NCBI RefSeq assembly: GCF_025698545.1 | Contig: NC_068566.1 | Location: forward strand, 4,013,362-4,077,361 | DNA from: Gossypium raimondii | Taxonomy: Eukaryota > Streptophyta > Magnoliopsida > Malvales > Malvaceae | DNA: 64,000 nucleotides | Direction: 5' to 3' | Part shown: positions 62,101 through 64,000 of the stretch, one piece after another | Position numbering within the stretch: position 1 is the first letter of the stretch | Layout: every line of letters begins with the position of its first letter | The notes under the pieces: generated by a model | What the model was told of the DNA's origin: nothing | Seen by the model: the letters and a program-made list of their open reading frames with translations, nothing else | Databases searched by the model: none | Translations under genes and position numbers: made by a program

Positions 62101-64000
62101 TATATGCATGATAAGTTTCTTTTTTGTTTTCTTGTTCTAGTATGTTTTCTCTATTGTTTTAACATATATAATTTCAGAACATGGCATATTACAAAATATC
62201 ACACGTTGATGGACGGGTACGGAATCCTGAGCAACAGATTGCTAGTGACATACCAAGATTCTGTTCGGAGTTAAGTGAGCTTTTACTGGATGATTTGACA
62301 GCAGTTACTGACTGTCTTGTTTATACTTGGTCTCTTTGTTCTTATGCTGGCCCAAAATACTTTTTCTGGATATTGGTAATTCTTTATCTATACTCTTACA
62401 TGATTTTCTGGCAAGGCTCTGCCACTTTGTCAGATTAACAAATTGGGTTGCTTTATAGGGATTTATTCTGGGAGCAGGAGCTGGCATAAAAAACTTCTCT
62501 CCTGCTTTTGGGAAACTAACGTCAAAAGAACAACAGTTGGAAGGAGAATACAGACAGCTTCATTCAAGGTTAAGGGTCCATGCAGAAAGTATAGCATTTT
62601 ATGGTGGAGAAAGTAGAGAAGAGTCTTATATTCAACAGAAGTTTAAGACTCTTGTTAGGCACTTGAGGGTTGTACTTCATGACCATTGGTGGTTTGGCAT
62701 GATTCAAGATTTCTTGTTGAAGTATCTTGCTGCTACTTTTGTTGTTGTCTTGATTATTGAGCCTTTCTTTGCTGGCCATCTTAGACCTGACTCTTCAATA
62801 TTGGGACGGGCAGAGATGTTTAGCAATTTAAGATATCACATCGGTGTTGTAATTCCACTATTTTTGGCCCTGGGTACCCTTTCTATAAGTTCAAGACGGG
62901 TAAATCGTCTCAGGTATTTCTTTGTTGATTTCTGGCTCTGAGAGTTGTTAGTGATATAACTTTTGGAAGAAAAACATGTGGAGTAAAATTAGGCACTTTC
63001 TGAGAGATCTCCATTGAATTTTACCATGCACATCCATAATATTCATGATGAATATATTTCTCATTCTGTAATAGTTACTGATTAGTACAAGGAACGTGAG
63101 AGACAGATTTCTGGTTCATATAATAACTTCAGTTTAATTCTTATTGTTATTTCTTTTAATATCTTCCAGTGGTTATGCTGACCGTATTCATGAGCTAATG
63201 CTTATATCAAGAGAGCTAAGTGCTGATGATAAAAAAGCATCCCTGCAAAAAGCTGGAAGTATAAATTACTTAACTGAAGCTAACTTTGTTGAGTTTTCCC
63301 GTGTCAAGGTATTTGAGATGATATTTAACCATTTATGATTCTTAATATGCTTTTAGCATTTTTTTTTTCTAATAGCTATAATGCTATCAGGTTGTCACTC
63401 CAACCGGGAATGTTTTGGTGAAGGATCTCTCTCTGAGGGTTGAATCAGGATCTAATCTTTTAATTACAGGTTTTTTCCTCGAAAATATTGTAATTTACAT
63501 TATTACCTTTAAGATGCCTTTTGCAATCATCGCCTCATCTTTTTTACTTGCTTCTATTTTACTTCATTCATTTATATTATTGTAGAGGAAGTGTAATGAC
63601 TAATGTGCTTTTTATTGGAAACAAGAGTTATACACGTATGTGTGTGTTTTATACATGCACTCTTGGTTTATCAGTGTATATATGCTATCCTTCTTTATAT
63701 TCATGTTCCCCAAATTTAAGTGACTGTTGTTTGAAAGGGTTTAAAGGATGTATTGTGACTTTTAGGCCAATAAAAATCTTTTGCTTTTTCTGTTCTGAAG
63801 GTCCAAATGGCAGTGGGAAGAGTTCCCTTTTTCGGGTTTTAGGTGGCCTTTGGCCACTGGTATCTGGCCATATTGTGAAACCTGGAGTTGGTTCTGATCT
63901 TAATAAAGAAATATTCTATGTGCCACAAAGACCATATACAGCTGTTGGAACCCTTCGCGACCAGTTAATCTATCCTCTTACAGCAGATCAGGAGGTTGAG
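59184..64000 (+). CDS. ABCD1: Peroxisomal ABC transporter, N-terminal part (ABCD1/PXA1/CTS/PED3)
   Basis: Eight coding exons lie in the window: 59184-59245, 60288-60567, 61317-61541, 62178-62375, 62459-62913, 63170-63308, 63391-63469 and 63801 onward. The phases agree and give 546 residues of a protein that is about 1,340 residues in Arabidopsis. It starts [17 protein letters not shown] with a basic [16 protein letters not shown] segment. The first transmembrane domain follows, with [74 protein letters not shown] and [11 protein letters not shown]. The first nucleotide-binding domain begins with Walker [10 protein letters not shown], split across exons 7 and 8, and the Q-loop region YVPQRPY. 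The protein imports fatty acyl-CoAs and jasmonate and auxin precursors into peroxisomes for beta-oxidation. Plant ABCD1 is a fused full transporter; the second half lies beyond the window. Confidence 0.96.
60798..60870 (+). mobile_element. tRNA-derived SINE-like remnant in ABCD1 intron 2
   Basis: TGGTGCTAAGTGG (60812-60824, A-box-like) and GGTTCAAATCC (60843-60853, B-box consensus) lie in the sense direction inside intron 2 (60568-61316). The spacing is short for a tRNA and no acceptor stem pairs, so a SINE head fragment is the better reading. Confidence 0.4.

Overview
The window is AT-rich nuclear DNA of a dicot plant. The genes have introns with GT..AG borders, the proteins match typical angiosperm families, and most of the space between genes is retrotransposon and MITE debris. 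Several LTRs carry arrays of a CACACGGCCGTGTG-type motif and begin with TGTAACA, which I associate with Malvaceae and especially cotton (Gossypium). That assignment is an inference from remembered repeats, not a search.

Layout. Positions 1-8,000 form a small gene island: an NDR1/HIN1-like (LEA_2) membrane protein on the minus strand (1425-2240), a two-exon secreted PLAT-domain protein on the plus strand (3917-4542), and a seven-exon SCO-family mitochondrial protein on the minus strand (5002-7825). The SCO-type protein lacks the copper-binding cysteines, like Arabidopsis HCC2. Positions 8,000-36,800 are a repeat desert. I place solo LTRs at 9003-11352, 12460-15204, 15897-22152, 18971-22138 (nested inside the previous one) and 31833-34100. 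Four of these five have exact 5-bp target-site duplications. Fold-back elements and hAT-type MITEs (25245-25777 and 28047-28615 with perfect 8-bp duplications) lie among them. A single-exon gene for an unrecognised multi-pass membrane protein with an N-glycosylation-rich 14-residue tandem repeat lies at 36934-38274.

Positions 38,300-49,500 are again repeats: two inverted-repeat elements, a small RNase H-like pseudogene, another solo LTR (40572-41828), a 150-bp Tourist-type MITE (42576-42725), and a degenerate nuclear copy of the start of plastid psbD (47386-47761). An ARM/TPR protein gene with a 5'-UTR intron and tiny upstream ORFs occupies about 49,700-52,895. After a repeat-rich spacer containing a fold-back element with arms of about 195 bp (55426-56476), the window ends inside the gene for the peroxisomal ABC transporter ABCD1 (PXA1/CTS/PED3). 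Its first eight coding exons, through the first Walker A motif, run from 59184 to the window edge.

The genes are unrelated neighbours, not a pathway or operon. I found no new coding system. The most unusual structures are the head-to-head nested solo LTRs that form a ~6.2-kb inverted pair, the palindromic motif shared by two unrelated LTR families, and the plastid insertion.
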